The notes under the pieces are model-generated. The model was not told where the DNA came from. It saw only the letters and a list, made by a program, of their open reading frames with translations, and did no database searches. A stretch of DNA of 64,000 nucleotides, from positions 62,001 to 126,000 of the forward strand of contig CAJTGB010000010.1 in the NCBI GenBank assembly GCA_910575835.1, read 5' to 3'. This document shows positions 52,520-61,277 of this stretch, piece by piece (within the stretch, counting starts at the first letter, position 1; the number at the start of each line of letters is the position of its first letter). This DNA comes from Lachnospiraceae bacterium. Lineage in GTDB: Bacteria > Bacillota > Clostridia > Lachnospirales > Lachnospiraceae. Made by a program: the position numbers and the translations under genes.

Positions 52520-52550
52520 TTGTATGTGACGCAGCGTAATAATGTATAAT
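52520..52550 (+). promoter_or_regulatory. MerR-type promoter and operator of the MerR/ABC-2 operon
   Basis: TTGTAT (52520-52525) and TATAAT (52545-52550) are 19 bases apart, the overlong spacer typical of MerR-activated promoters. An imperfect dyad (GTGACGC A GCGTAAT, 52526-52540) sits inside the spacer, where MerR proteins bind. Autoregulation is inferred. Confidence 0.65.
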
Positions 52551-52572
52551 ACATGACAGGAGGCAGATCATT

Positions 52573-53373
52573 ATGGCAAAACACAGAGCAATACCGCATG
52601 GGTTTATGACAGTCGGAGAGGCTGCTAAGAAGCTGGGAGTTACTGTCCGTACATTGCAATACTATGACAAAGAAGGCTTGTTATCCCCTTCAGCAGCAAG
52701 CGAAGGCGGACGCAGGCTTTATACAGATAAAGACTTAGTAATGCTTCATCAAATTATATCTTTGAAATCACTGGGTTTTTCTTTGGATGATATTAAGCAT
52801 CGCTTAATTTCTCTGGAAACACCGGCGGATGTGGCAACCGCCCTTACCGAACAGGCAGACAGCATACGGGAGAAGATCGAACAGCTAACCGCTTCCTTGA
52901 CAGCGATAGAACAGTTAAAAGAAGAAGTGCTGCAAATGCAGACAGTCAACTTTAAAAAGTATGCAGATATCATTGTCAATCTGCAAATGAAGAATGAATA
53001 TTATTTTCTTATCAAAAAATTTGACGATGATATGCTTGACCATATACGCAGACAGTTTGATCAAGATAACGGCTCTGATTTTATAGATAGATTTAACCGT
53101 TTGAGCGATGAGATTATAGAGCTCCAAAAGGCAGGCGTATCCCCTGCAAGTGAGAAATGCCAACGAATTGTAGAAGAGTATTGGGGATTGATCATGGAAT
53201 TTACGAACGGTGATATGAGTATGCTTCCGAGCTTGATGGAGATCGGCAATATTGATACCGCTGCAAATGCCTGGGAAGAAAGACAAAAAATCGTAAACGG
53301 CTATTTAGAGCCGGCTTTGCAAGTCTACTTTTCAAGACTTGGAGAAAATCCGTTTGAGGGGGTGGAAGGATGA
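52573..53373 (+). CDS. MerR-family regulator with TipAS-like effector domain
   Basis: A 266-residue regulator. The N-terminal winged helix-turn-helix (FMTVGEAAKKLGVTVRTLQYYDKEGLL) is followed by a dimerisation coiled coil (about 85-125) and a C-terminal TipAS-type domain (about 140-260). TipAS domains bind structurally varied drugs and turn on export genes. The ATG has AGGAGG upstream and the promoter has a 19-bp spacer with a dyad. It overlaps the ABC ATPase gene by four bases (ATGA). The three genes form a self-regulated drug-type exporter operon. Codon use is clearly more AT-rich than in the genes before 52 kb. Confidence 0.9.
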   Translation: MAKHRAIPHGFMTVGEAAKKLGVTVRTLQYYDKEGLLSPSAASEGGRRLYTDKDLVMLHQIISLKSLGFSLDDIKHRLISLETPADVATALTEQADSIREKIEQLTASLTAIEQLKEEVLQMQTVNFKKYADIIVNLQMKNEYYFLIKKFDDDMLDHIRRQFDQDNGSDFIDRFNRLSDEIIELQKAGVSPASEKCQRIVEEYWGLIMEFTNGDMSMLPSLMEIGNIDTAANAWEERQKIVNGYLEPALQVYFSRLGENPFEGVEG

Positions 53374-54185
53374 ATCGTGCAATACAAGTTCGTGGATTAA
53401 AGAAAAGCTATGACAGCAACATTGTTCTTGGCGGACTTGATCTTGACATTGAAAAGGGAGAAGCTTTCGCTCTGCTCGGTGCAAATGGTGCAGGGAAATC
53501 GACAGCCCTTGAATGTATTGAGGGCTTGAGAAAATATGACAGCGGTACGATTACGGTAAACGGAAAAATGGGTATCCAGCTGCAATCGTCCTCTTTACCT
53601 GCCCATATCAAACCGATGGAGGCTGTAAGATTATTTTCAAAATGGAACAGGGCAAAGATCGATTGCACTATGCTTAACGCTCTTGGCATGAAAGAAATCG
53701 AGAAGAAGCAGTACATCCAACTATCCACAGGACAAAAAAGGCGGTTACATCTTGCTCTAGCACTGATCGGTGATCCAGATATCATTTTTCTCGATGAGCC
53801 GACTGCAGGACTTGATACCCTTGGCAGGGTTTCACTTCACGAGCTGATCCGCAAACTCAAATCACAAGGAAAAACAATTGTTTTGGCAAGCCATGATATG
53901 GCAGAAGTGGAAAGCTTATGCGACCGCATTGCAATCTTGAATGACGGGAATATTGGCTTTTGCGGCACAGCAGCAGAGCTGACTGATAAGATCGGGAAGA
54001 AGTATTTTATCCATATCAAAACGCAGCAAGGAAACAGCTCTTTTGAAACAGATAATATTGAAGATACTTTGATATCCCTGCTTCATGATTTGAAGCAAAA
54101 AGGAATTCATATATTGGATATTAAAGTCGACCGCGGTACGCTTGAACAACATTTTATCGAAATGGCAAGGAGGGAAACAGAATGA
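53370..54185 (+). CDS. ABC-2 type transporter ATP-binding protein
   Basis: A 271-residue ATPase of the DrrA/CcmA-like group: Walker A GANGAGKST, signature LSTGQKRRL, Walker B IIFLDEPTAGLDTLGR and switch LASHDMAEVE. The long C-terminal part (after residue 205) is typical of drug and lipid exporters of this group. It is coupled to the MerR gene upstream and to the permease downstream by four-base overlaps. Likely exports a hydrophobic drug sensed by the TipAS regulator; the substrate is unknown. Confidence 0.93.
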   Translation: MNRAIQVRGLKKSYDSNIVLGGLDLDIEKGEAFALLGANGAGKSTALECIEGLRKYDSGTITVNGKMGIQLQSSSLPAHIKPMEAVRLFSKWNRAKIDCTMLNALGMKEIEKKQYIQLSTGQKRRLHLALALIGDPDIIFLDEPTAGLDTLGRVSLHELIRKLKSQGKTIVLASHDMAEVESLCDRIAILNDGNIGFCGTAAELTDKIGKKYFIHIKTQQGNSSFETDNIEDTLISLLHDLKQKGIHILDIKVDRGTLEQHFIEMARRETE

Positions 54186-54898
54186 ACGGTTTCTTATATG
54201 GCGTTGTTTTACAGTGGAAATTGGATATACGAAGCAAGTCCCTCTTAGTTACCTGCTATATCGTTCCGCTTATTTTCTTTCTTCTTATGGGCGGTATTTT
54301 TACTTCCGTTATGCCTGACATGGGAAGTACGCTAATACAATCCATGATCGTAATGAGCGTTTCAATGGGCGCTTTTATCGGATTGCCGCCGTCGTTGATC
54401 GAAACTTACGGAAGCGATATAAAAAAGGTCTATAAAGCAAACGGAGTACCTATCTGTTTAGGACTTGTGACAATGTTCCTTTCGGCATTTGTTCATTTGA
54501 TGATTACCTGTATTGTGATCGTGCTGCTTGCCCCTATTCTATTTGAAGCAGCTTTGCCGGCACAACTTCCGTTCTTCTTTCTTGCACTTGCTATATACAC
54601 GATCGTGTCGTTAAGCATTGGAAGTATTTTAGGGTTGACGGTAAAAAATCAAGCGAAACTGGCGACGATAGCACAATTAATTTTTTTGCCCTCGATCATG
54701 CTTTCGGGGATTATGTTCCCTGTCGGCTTGCTGCCAGACTTTCTTGAAGCCATAGGGCGTATTTTTCCTGCTTCTTGGGGATACCGATCGATGTTGGATC
54801 ATGGATTTTGCTTTGAAAATCTATGGTATCTGATTGTTATCTTTTTTGCAGCGGTAATTGTATGCGGAATAATTTTGAAAAAACAAAAAGCAAAATAA
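54182..54898 (+). CDS. ABC-2 type transporter permease
   Basis: A 238-residue membrane protein with six predicted hydrophobic segments and no large soluble domain, the layout of ABC-2 permeases. Characteristic pieces are MLSGIMFPVGLLPDFLEAIGRIFPASWG near the C-terminal third, split by a helix turn. It begins inside the ATPase gene's stop (ATGA overlap) and ends 9 bases before the convergent Nudix gene, with no terminator between. Final step of the MerR-controlled exporter. Confidence 0.88.
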   Translation: MNGFLYGVVLQWKLDIRSKSLLVTCYIVPLIFFLLMGGIFTSVMPDMGSTLIQSMIVMSVSMGAFIGLPPSLIETYGSDIKKVYKANGVPICLGLVTMFLSAFVHLMITCIVIVLLAPILFEAALPAQLPFFFLALAIYTIVSLSIGSILGLTVKNQAKLATIAQLIFLPSIMLSGIMFPVGLLPDFLEAIGRIFPASWGYRSMLDHGFCFENLWYLIVIFFAAVIVCGIILKKQKAK

Positions 54899-54907
54899 AC
54901 ACAATGG

Positions 54908-55408
54908 CTAAGTGATCTTGGCAGATTTTAATTCATCGATAAGTCCCTGCATACGTTCCGTCACCAGTTCATCCTTCTTCATGGAAATCAGTTCATCTCT
55001 TGTGACCCACTTGTAAGCTGAGGTCTCTCCTTCCTGGAGAACTACAGCGTCTTTAGCACAATTCGTCACACAAAGAAATTCAACATAAATGGTACAATTA
55101 TGCTCGTTGACAACTCGGCCAACCTCCGCCAAATCATCTGATTCAATTCCTGTTTCTTCTTGCAGCTCCCTGACGGCGCACGCGCAAGGGCCCTCTCCCT
55201 GTATGGCGGAACCGCCGGCCGTTGCTTCCCACATTCCGCCATGATGCTTTCTGCTGTCACGCTGCATCAAAAGATAGTCGCCGTCCGTGTGCCTGACGAT
55301 GATGTCGCTCACAAGGTGGTATATCCCTTCCGGGATTGGCTCCCCGCGGATCAGGCTCATTCCCTCGAGCTTTTCAAAATGTTTATTATATGCATCCCAA
55401 ATTTCCAT
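54908..55408 (-). CDS. Nudix hydrolase
   Basis: A 166-residue Nudix-fold enzyme. The Nudix box is present: G at the start of GSAIQGEGPCACAVREL, then QEETGI, fitting G-x5-E-x7-R-E-x2-E-E-x-G. Upstream, RDSRKHHGGMWEATAGG is typical of the isopentenyl-diphosphate isomerase/ADP-sugar group, as is the VSDIIVRHTDGDYLLMQRD start. The substrate is unknown. GGAGG is 5 bases before the ATG. It is convergent with the ABC permease and divergent from the flavodoxin-blaI operon. Confidence 0.9.
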   Translation of the reverse strand: MEIWDAYNKHFEKLEGMSLIRGEPIPEGIYHLVSDIIVRHTDGDYLLMQRDSRKHHGGMWEATAGGSAIQGEGPCACAVRELQEETGIESDDLAEVGRVVNEHNCTIYVEFLCVTNCAKDAVVLQEGETSAYKWVTRDELISMKKDELVTERMQGLIDELKSAKIT

Positions 55409-55498
55409 ATTTACCTCCCTTTGCCACTTTTATATTGTATTGGATCCTTCTATTCAAGTCAATGATATCAAAGCATACACATCTAACTTGTGAAAATG

Positions 55499-55527
55499 TT
55501 CAATTCCCGTACGTTTTGTGTTATAAT
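55499..55527 (+). promoter_or_regulatory. Likely promoter of the flavodoxin-blaI-blaR1 operon
   Basis: TTCAAT (55499-55504) and TATAAT (55522-55527) are 17 bases apart, about 40 bases before the first gene. No clear BlaI dyad overlaps it. Confidence 0.5.
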
Positions 55528-55567
55528 GTTTTGTGTAAATCTGCAGAGAGCACGGAGGAAAATATAA

Positions 55568-56080
55568 ATGGTTTTAATGGTTGATACAACAGCCAAACAT
55601 ATAGGAAAAGCAATCTCAGAGGAATTGCTTCGAAGCGGCAAAAATGCAGCCAAGTTTGAGTTGATCGACACCGCCGGGATGCACATTTCACACTGTGCCG
55701 GGTGTAACTACTGTTGGCTGAAAACGCCGGGAGTATGCGCTATTCAGGATGATTATGAACCGATCCTGAGAAAAATAAACGAGGCTGACCAAGTTTGGCT
55801 GATCTCGGATACACACTTTGGATTTGTTTCCTGGCAGACCAAAAACATTATAGACAGGATTATGCCGCTTATCACCATGTATCTGAAATTTAAAGATGGA
55901 CAGATGCGCCATGTAATGCGCTATAACCATCAGCCCGATATTGGGATCATCTACACCGGGGACGGCGACCAGGCTTATCTCGAACGATGGTGCCAGCGTA
56001 CTGCTCTGAATCTGGGGAGCCGTTCACTGGGCGCCTTCTCTGAAACCAACCGAAAGGAGGCAGTTTCATGCATGTTGTAA
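55568..56080 (+). CDS. Flavodoxin-fold NAD(P)H-dependent oxidoreductase (iron-sulfur flavoprotein-like)
   Basis: A 170-residue flavodoxin-like protein. ISHCAGCNYCWLKTPGVCAIQDD carries a C-x2-C-x2-C-x6-C-type cluster segment resembling iron-sulfur flavoproteins, followed by the typical ADQVWLISDTHFGFVSWQTKNIIDR. The N-terminus is atypical: it begins MVLMVDTTAKHIGKAI instead of the usual GSPR-containing phosphate loop, so FMN binding may be altered. GGAGG precedes the ATG. It overlaps the next gene by 13 bases and stands at the head of a blaI-blaR1 operon, an unexpected place for such an enzyme. Confidence 0.72.
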   Translation: MVLMVDTTAKHIGKAISEELLRSGKNAAKFELIDTAGMHISHCAGCNYCWLKTPGVCAIQDDYEPILRKINEADQVWLISDTHFGFVSWQTKNIIDRIMPLITMYLKFKDGQMRHVMRYNHQPDIGIIYTGDGDQAYLERWCQRTALNLGSRSLGAFSETNRKEAVSCML

Positions 56081-56724
56081 TTATCAATGGAAGTCCGCGG
56101 GTACAAAAATACAGCAATACGGAGCAGATCATTGCTGCCTTTGCAAAAGGACTGTCAGAAAAAGGAATTACCTTTGAAGCATATGCAATTTCCAACCGGA
56201 AAACATGGGACACCATTCGTGATGCTTATATCAAAAACGACGAGATCCTCATTGCGCTGCCATTATACGTTGAATGCGTGCCCGGGCTTCTTTTGGAATT
56301 TTTAGAAACTCTTCCCAAAAAGGATGAGCATACAAGGCTTTCATTCCTTTTGCAAAGCGGCTTTGCGGAGGGATGCCAGCTCCGTTGCGGCGAGGAATTT
56401 CTGGCAAAATTACCAGAATATTTGGGCGTTCGTTACGGCGGTTGCTTGGTGAAAGGAGATAATTTCTGCATCCGGTTTTGGGATGAAAAGAGGCAGGCTC
56501 AGGTCACAAAACCGTATCAGGCGATGGGCAAATTGTTTGCAGAGGGAGACGGCTTCTTACGTGAAGAAGCAAAAAAATTTACCGGCCCGGAATATTTTCC
56601 GCTTCCTATACGCCTGATGATGGGATTGATATTCAAAACCTTTGTGAAAAAGATGTTTCAGAAAACGGCAGCGTCATGGGGATGCCGTGTGCCGCTTGAC
56701 GAAAAAGTATATCGTAAGATTTAA
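56068..56724 (+). CDS. Flavodoxin-fold NAD(P)H-dependent oxidoreductase
   Basis: A 218-residue protein beginning MHVVIINGSPRVQKYSNTEQ, the ordinary flavin phosphate-binding loop, followed by ILIALPLYVECVPGLLLEFLETL and a C-terminal membrane-near segment (LPIRLMMGLIFKTFVKKMF). It has no cysteine cluster. It overlaps the first flavodoxin gene and is followed after 13 bases by blaI, so all four are probably cotranscribed. A possible partner of the first protein. The role with beta-lactam genes is unknown. Confidence 0.78.
   Translation: MHVVIINGSPRVQKYSNTEQIIAAFAKGLSEKGITFEAYAISNRKTWDTIRDAYIKNDEILIALPLYVECVPGLLLEFLETLPKKDEHTRLSFLLQSGFAEGCQLRCGEEFLAKLPEYLGVRYGGCLVKGDNFCIRFWDEKRQAQVTKPYQAMGKLFAEGDGFLREEAKKFTGPEYFPLPIRLMMGLIFKTFVKKMFQKTAASWGCRVPLDEKVYRKI
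56704..56722 (+). promoter_or_regulatory. Possible BlaI half-operator before blaI
   Basis: AAAGTATATCGTAAGATTT, at the end of the flavodoxin gene, shares GTAAGATTT with the BlaI-like sites upstream of the penicillin-binding protein. It is only a half-match to the TACA-TGTA dyad, so this is tentative. Confidence 0.3.
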
Positions 56725-56737
56725 GGAGAGATTTGAA

Positions 56738-57124
56738 ATGAATCATTTACCGCAGATTTCTGAAGCTGAATTTGAAGTTATGAAAATCGTATGGAAACAT
56801 GCACCGATCAGTACCAATGAAATAACTGATAAATTATTACAGACCACAAGCTGGAGTCCGAAAACGATACAGACCTTGATCAAACGCCTTGTGACCAAAG
56901 GCGCCCTGACTTATGAAAAACAGAGCCGAATGTTCGTCTACACTCCAGTCGTGAAAGAAAGTGAATATATCGGCCAGGAAAGCAACTCTTTTCTGAAACG
57001 ATACTATGACGGGGACATCACTGCCATGCTGTCTGCATATATAGAAAATGACAAACTCTCTGAAACAGAAATAGAACATTTACGCTCCCTTCTCTCAAAA
57101 AGGCACTCAAAAGGAGGCGATTAA
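56738..57124 (+). CDS. blaI: BlaI/MecI-family transcriptional repressor
   Basis: BlaI-type repressors bind TACA/TGTA dyads and are cleaved after BlaR1 senses a beta-lactam. From the ATG at 56738 (AAGGAG 8 bases upstream) it has 128 residues: winged helix (SEAEFEVMKIVWKHAPIST, TIQTLIKRLVTKGALTYEK) and a C-terminal dimerisation helix region (FLKRYYDGDITAMLSAYIEND). A longer frame would overlap the flavodoxin gene. It overlaps blaR1's start region and stands next to a MecA-like PBP, completing a mec-like signal system. Confidence 0.92.
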   Translation: MNHLPQISEAEFEVMKIVWKHAPISTNEITDKLLQTTSWSPKTIQTLIKRLVTKGALTYEKQSRMFVYTPVVKESEYIGQESNSFLKRYYDGDITAMLSAYIENDKLSETEIEHLRSLLSKRHSKGGD

Positions 57125-57125
57125 T

Positions 57126-58925
57126 GTGGCTGATTTTATGATACGCTTTTTCATATGCAATATATTTATCAGCGGTATCATCGGAATTCTCTTGACAGCC
57201 AAGCGGATATTCAAAAACAACCTTTCCAGCCGGATGCAGTATAATCTGTGGTTCCTGCTCCTTGGATTGTTGGCAGTTCCCTTTATTCCGTTTCGTCTAA
57301 TCGGATTTTTGCACATCTTCTCGTGGCTTAGATACTTAAGAAGTTCTCCTGCTTCCGGCGCCGGAACCGCTATGGAAGAATCCGCAGGGATCAATCCGGC
57401 CGGAAATGCAGACTGGATGAATGACTTTGCCCTTTCGGTAAATAATGAGACTCCATCCATCACCGGATACCTATTATTGGGGATATGGATCGTAGGTATT
57501 CTCGCAATGATTATTTTGATGATCAGATCCTCTCTCCGTCTGCACAGTTTGCAGAAATCTGCACTTCCCCTTCAGAACAAGGAAGTCCGCAGACTGTATA
57601 ATCGCTGCTTGGAAGAAATGGACCTTTGCAGAGATATTCCTGTATATAGTACCGCATTTTTAAAATCTCCGATCATTGTAGGACTTTTGAAACCACGTAT
57701 TTATCTGCCGATCCATCTGATCTCGAATGAGTGTAACGAATCCGATCTGCGGTATATGCTGCTGCACGAACTGCAGCATTACAGGCACCACGACGCTGTC
57801 GGAAATATCTTGATGAACCTCGCCGCAGTGATCTATTGGTTCAATCCTCTTGTCTGGTACTCTTTGAAAGAAATGCGAAATGACAGAGAGGTTGCCTGTG
57901 ACACCTCTGTTTTAAAGATGCTTAAAGAGGATGATTACGAGGATTATGGCAATACACTGATCAACTTTGCAGAAAAGGTCTCACTTACTCCTTTCCCTTT
58001 TGCCGCCGGACTTGGCGGAAACATGCAGCAGATGAAGCGAAGGATCATCAATATTGCATCTTACGAGAAGCCGACATTTGTGAAAAGACTAAAAGGTATG
58101 ACCGCATTTACACTGACTGCTGCTCTCCTTATAGGGCTTGCACCTTTTCTCTCTACATATGCGGCAGATAGAAGTCACTACCAGTGGCACTCCTCCTCAG
58201 AAAATATTTCCTATACAGACCTTTCTGCATACTTCGGAGATTATGAAGGAAGTTTTGTTTTGTATGATTTGGAAAATGATACTTGGAATATACACGGCAT
58301 GGAGCATGCCGCCCTGCGGGTTGCACCGAATTCCACCTACAAAATATACGATGCCTTGTTCGGATTAGAAGAAGGCGTCATTACACCGGAAAATTCCTTT
58401 ATTGCATGGAATGGAGAAAGCTATCCATTTGAAGCATGGAATGCGGATCAGACGTTGCAGTCTGCAATGAACGCTTCCGTTAATTGGTACTTCCAGTCCT
58501 TAGACAGGCAACTGGGAAAATCCGTTCTGCAATCTTATCTGGATGCGATCGGATACGGCAATCAAGATATCAGCGGAAAGCTGTCCTCTTACTGGATGGA
58601 ATCCACACTCAAGATTTCTCCGATAGAGCAGGTGGAACTCTTGACCTCCCTGTACCAGAATGATTTTGATTTTACCCCGGAACACATCCAGGCCGTAAAA
58701 AACTCCATCCGCCTATCCGCCTCTGATACCGGAACTCTCTACGGCAAAACAGGAACCGGAGAAATCAATAGGCTGGATATAAGCGGCTGGTTTGTCGGCT
58801 ATGTAGAGACCACAGGCCGCACCTATTTATTTGCCACAAATATTAAAGCCGATTCCTCTGCTACCGGAAGTGTTGCTGCAAAAATAACAATGTCCATACT
58901 CTCCGACTTGCGGATCTGGAAGTAA
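57126..58925 (+). CDS. blaR1: BlaR1/MecR1 beta-lactam sensor with M56 peptidase domain
   Basis: A 599-residue transmembrane signal protein. Four N-terminal membrane segments surround an M56 zinc-peptidase domain with HExxH as HELQHYRHHD (about residue 213). After the last helix (about 330-350) comes an outer penicillin-binding sensor domain with STYK (about 401), SVNWYFQ (about 460) and KTG (about 540), matching BlaR1/MecR1 motifs. The start is GTG at 57126, AGGAGG 8 bases upstream, with an ATG at 57138 as alternative. A beta-lactam acylates the outer domain and the peptidase then inactivates BlaI. No beta-lactamase gene is nearby; the likely regulated gene is the PBP at 59008. Confidence 0.94.
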   Translation: MADFMIRFFICNIFISGIIGILLTAKRIFKNNLSSRMQYNLWFLLLGLLAVPFIPFRLIGFLHIFSWLRYLRSSPASGAGTAMEESAGINPAGNADWMNDFALSVNNETPSITGYLLLGIWIVGILAMIILMIRSSLRLHSLQKSALPLQNKEVRRLYNRCLEEMDLCRDIPVYSTAFLKSPIIVGLLKPRIYLPIHLISNECNESDLRYMLLHELQHYRHHDAVGNILMNLAAVIYWFNPLVWYSLKEMRNDREVACDTSVLKMLKEDDYEDYGNTLINFAEKVSLTPFPFAAGLGGNMQQMKRRIINIASYEKPTFVKRLKGMTAFTLTAALLIGLAPFLSTYAADRSHYQWHSSSENISYTDLSAYFGDYEGSFVLYDLENDTWNIHGMEHAALRVAPNSTYKIYDALFGLEEGVITPENSFIAWNGESYPFEAWNADQTLQSAMNASVNWYFQSLDRQLGKSVLQSYLDAIGYGNQDISGKLSSYWMESTLKISPIEQVELLTSLYQNDFDFTPEHIQAVKNSIRLSASDTGTLYGKTGTGEINRLDISGWFVGYVETTGRTYLFATNIKADSSATGSVAAKITMSILSDLRIWK

Positions 58926-58969
58926 AATGTGCATGCAAGCATGCCCGCTTGGCTCGTTGCCCGCGGGAA

Positions 58970-59020
58970 TAAAAAGAACTGACAGCGGATCATTCATCAA
59001 CCTGCTGTCAGTTTTTTATT
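58970..59020. terminator. Bidirectional terminator between blaR1 and the PBP gene
   Basis: AACTGACAGC (58977-58986) and GCTGTCAGTT (59004-59013) form a perfect 10-bp stem with an additional GG/CC pair, followed by TTTTTTATT on the plus strand and TTCTTTTTATT on the minus strand. The PBP stop lies inside it. Confidence 0.85.
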
Positions 59021-61143
59021 CCTTGGACGCTAAACCACTCTTCCAAGACCAGGCTGTCCCTTTTAACGACATATCCGCTTCCTCCTCTTTCTTTCACGTC
59101 TTCTACCATGCTGATCATCAATATAGGACGTTCTGCTCCTTTCTCTGCTGTGCAAATAGCAAACCACCCTAATTCCGTACCGGACGTATCATCCTTCGAT
59201 GCTTTGATTTCTGCCGTTCCTGTTTTTCCTGCTAAAAGAATGTCCTCCCGATGAGCTGCATATCCAGTTCCATTAGAATCATTCACTACCTTCTTTGTTC
59301 CTTCCAATACACGGCTTGCTGTCTCATTAGAAAAGGCGCCTGGAATCCAATACTCAACTGCTGCATCATTCTGATATAACAAATACGGCTTTATGACATT
59401 TCCCTCATTACAAAAAGCAGAATAAATGCATGCCATATGTAATGGATTCATCAAAATCTGCCCTTGTCCATAACCGCTGTCAGCTAACTGTATTTCCGTT
59501 TCAATACCTTCTGTGTTGGAATACCGCGACTCTGCCATCTTAATCTCAAATGGCAGTTCCTCATTGAATCCAAGCCGTATGAGATAACTTTTCAATTCAT
59601 CCGAACCGATCTTTAACGCTGCTTTTGCAAAATAAATATTATCTGAGTATATCAGTGCATTCTCCAAAATGACTGGTTCATATGCATGAAGCGTTGTCAC
59701 ATAATAAGACCCCCACGATGCATCCTTTTGCCAGCTTAAGCCTACGTTTCCGTAATCTTCTGTCGGATCGACTGCTCCTGATTGTAAACCAATCGCAGCG
59801 GTAATCGGTTTGAAGGTAGAACCCGGACACCATACCTGCCGGAAACGATTATACATAGGCTTGTCCTTATCCTCATTTAACGCAGTCCACTGCTCGCTGG
59901 ACAATTCCATAATAAAATCGTTATTGTCATAGGAGGGAGTGCTGACCAAAGCCAATACTTCCCCGGTATAAGGGTTCATAGCCACCGAGCAGCTTTTATC
60001 TTCCTGAAACTGCTCATACAGGGAAATCTGCAAGCCGGCGTCTATCGTAAGCTGAATGTTCTGCCCATGCTGCACCAGGATACAAGCCAATTCCTCCTTC
60101 TCATCGCCTTCCGGGTTCGCTATGTAAATCCTGCAGCCGTTTTGGCCTTTCAGTTCATTCTCGAACAATCCCTCCATTCCGCTTCTGCCGATCACGCTAT
60201 TGGCATTATACCCTTCTCCCGCATGTTCCTCCAAATCTTCCGCAGTAACACTTTGAACATATCCGACCAGATGTGCCGCCGCTTCTCCTAACGGGTATTC
60301 ACGCACTTCAGTATCAGATATCATCACACCAGGAATCTCCAGCAGCTTTTCATGTCTTTCCTTTTCTCTCAGCGCCTCTTCGTCCGGTTCAATCTTCATC
60401 AACTCGATCTCTTCAACCCTTGGAATCGTTTTAACGGGCACAAAGGAATCATCCTTTACCCACTGTGCTGACAGCTTCTTCTCTATCGCTTCCGGTGCGG
60501 TTTCCAACAGTTCCGCAATCCGTGCGATCGCTTCCTCCCTGTTTTCCAACTTGCCCGGAACAATTCCAACCGAAGATGCTGTACCTTTTCCTGCAAGAAC
60601 ACGTCCGTTTCTATCCAGAATTGCTCCTCGTTCTGCCTGCGTATCGGAAATCCTCACTTTATCAGAGGACGTCAGATTCGGGAAGATCATGGAATCATCC
60701 CAAACTAACCTATATCCTTCTTCGTCTTCCAGAAAAAGCGCCTCGTTCTCAAAACTAATATTCCCTGCAACTGTATCGAAGGAAGCCTGGTAGGTTACCG
60801 TCATCTGTTCCTCATCATATGCCAGAATTTCAACCGCCATATTCCGCACCTCAATGCCTTCATAAATAGCCAAATTACGAGCCGCAAAATCCTCCTGACT
60901 GACATTTCCCGATGCTTCAATATGCAGCATTGCATACATTTCTTCATACTCTTGTTTGGGAATATGCCCCATGTACTTCACCAGAAGTTCCTCCGGTGTC
61001 ATCCACGCATTTCCCTCAGTTTTCAACATTCCTGCCACACATACTGCGGCAGTTACCGCAACTATTCTTATAACAGCAATCGCAATCCGGTGGAGCCTGC
61101 TTCTTGTTTTCTTTCGTTTGTTTATGCCTTTTCCTTTCTTCAT
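59008..61143 (-). CDS. MecA-like penicillin-binding protein (transpeptidase)
   Basis: A 711-residue class B-type PBP, from the ATG at 61143 (GGAGG 7 bases upstream). A basic N-terminus and membrane helix (about 20-40) are followed by a MecA_N/NTF2-like domain (about 50-160), a PBP dimerisation region (ISDTQAERGAILDRNGRVLAG) and the transpeptidase domain with SxxK in CPGSTFKP (about 440), SxN in IYSDNIYF (about 500) and KTG in LAGKTGTAEI (about 640). The NTF2-like domain and the adjoining blaI-blaR1 suggest a low-affinity PBP that gives beta-lactam resistance, as PBP2a does; this is inference. Two BlaI-like sites lie upstream (61206-61226, 61278-61298). Confidence 0.88.
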   Translation of the reverse strand: MKKGKGINKRKKTRSRLHRIAIAVIRIVAVTAAVCVAGMLKTEGNAWMTPEELLVKYMGHIPKQEYEEMYAMLHIEASGNVSQEDFAARNLAIYEGIEVRNMAVEILAYDEEQMTVTYQASFDTVAGNISFENEALFLEDEEGYRLVWDDSMIFPNLTSSDKVRISDTQAERGAILDRNGRVLAGKGTASSVGIVPGKLENREEAIARIAELLETAPEAIEKKLSAQWVKDDSFVPVKTIPRVEEIELMKIEPDEEALREKERHEKLLEIPGVMISDTEVREYPLGEAAAHLVGYVQSVTAEDLEEHAGEGYNANSVIGRSGMEGLFENELKGQNGCRIYIANPEGDEKEELACILVQHGQNIQLTIDAGLQISLYEQFQEDKSCSVAMNPYTGEVLALVSTPSYDNNDFIMELSSEQWTALNEDKDKPMYNRFRQVWCPGSTFKPITAAIGLQSGAVDPTEDYGNVGLSWQKDASWGSYYVTTLHAYEPVILENALIYSDNIYFAKAALKIGSDELKSYLIRLGFNEELPFEIKMAESRYSNTEGIETEIQLADSGYGQGQILMNPLHMACIYSAFCNEGNVIKPYLLYQNDAAVEYWIPGAFSNETASRVLEGTKKVVNDSNGTGYAAHREDILLAGKTGTAEIKASKDDTSGTELGWFAICTAEKGAERPILMISMVEDVKERGGSGYVVKRDSLVLEEWFSVQGIKN

Positions 61144-61205
61144 ATTGACCTCCATTCATTTTGCTTTGCTTGCATGGCACATTCTAATGTACGTTATCTC
61201 TTCAA

Positions 61206-61226
61206 AATATTATATTTGTAAGATTT
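61206..61226 (-). promoter_or_regulatory. BlaI-like operator overlapping the -10 of the PBP promoter
   Basis: AATATTATATTTGTAAGATTT (plus strand) resembles BlaI operators. On the minus strand it includes TATAAT, the probable -10 of the PBP gene, so bound BlaI would block RNA polymerase. Confidence 0.5.
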
Positions 61227-61277
61227 AAGAATAAAAATTTTTATTTGCTGGGCATCTTGTATCTCATATTCTTCCTT

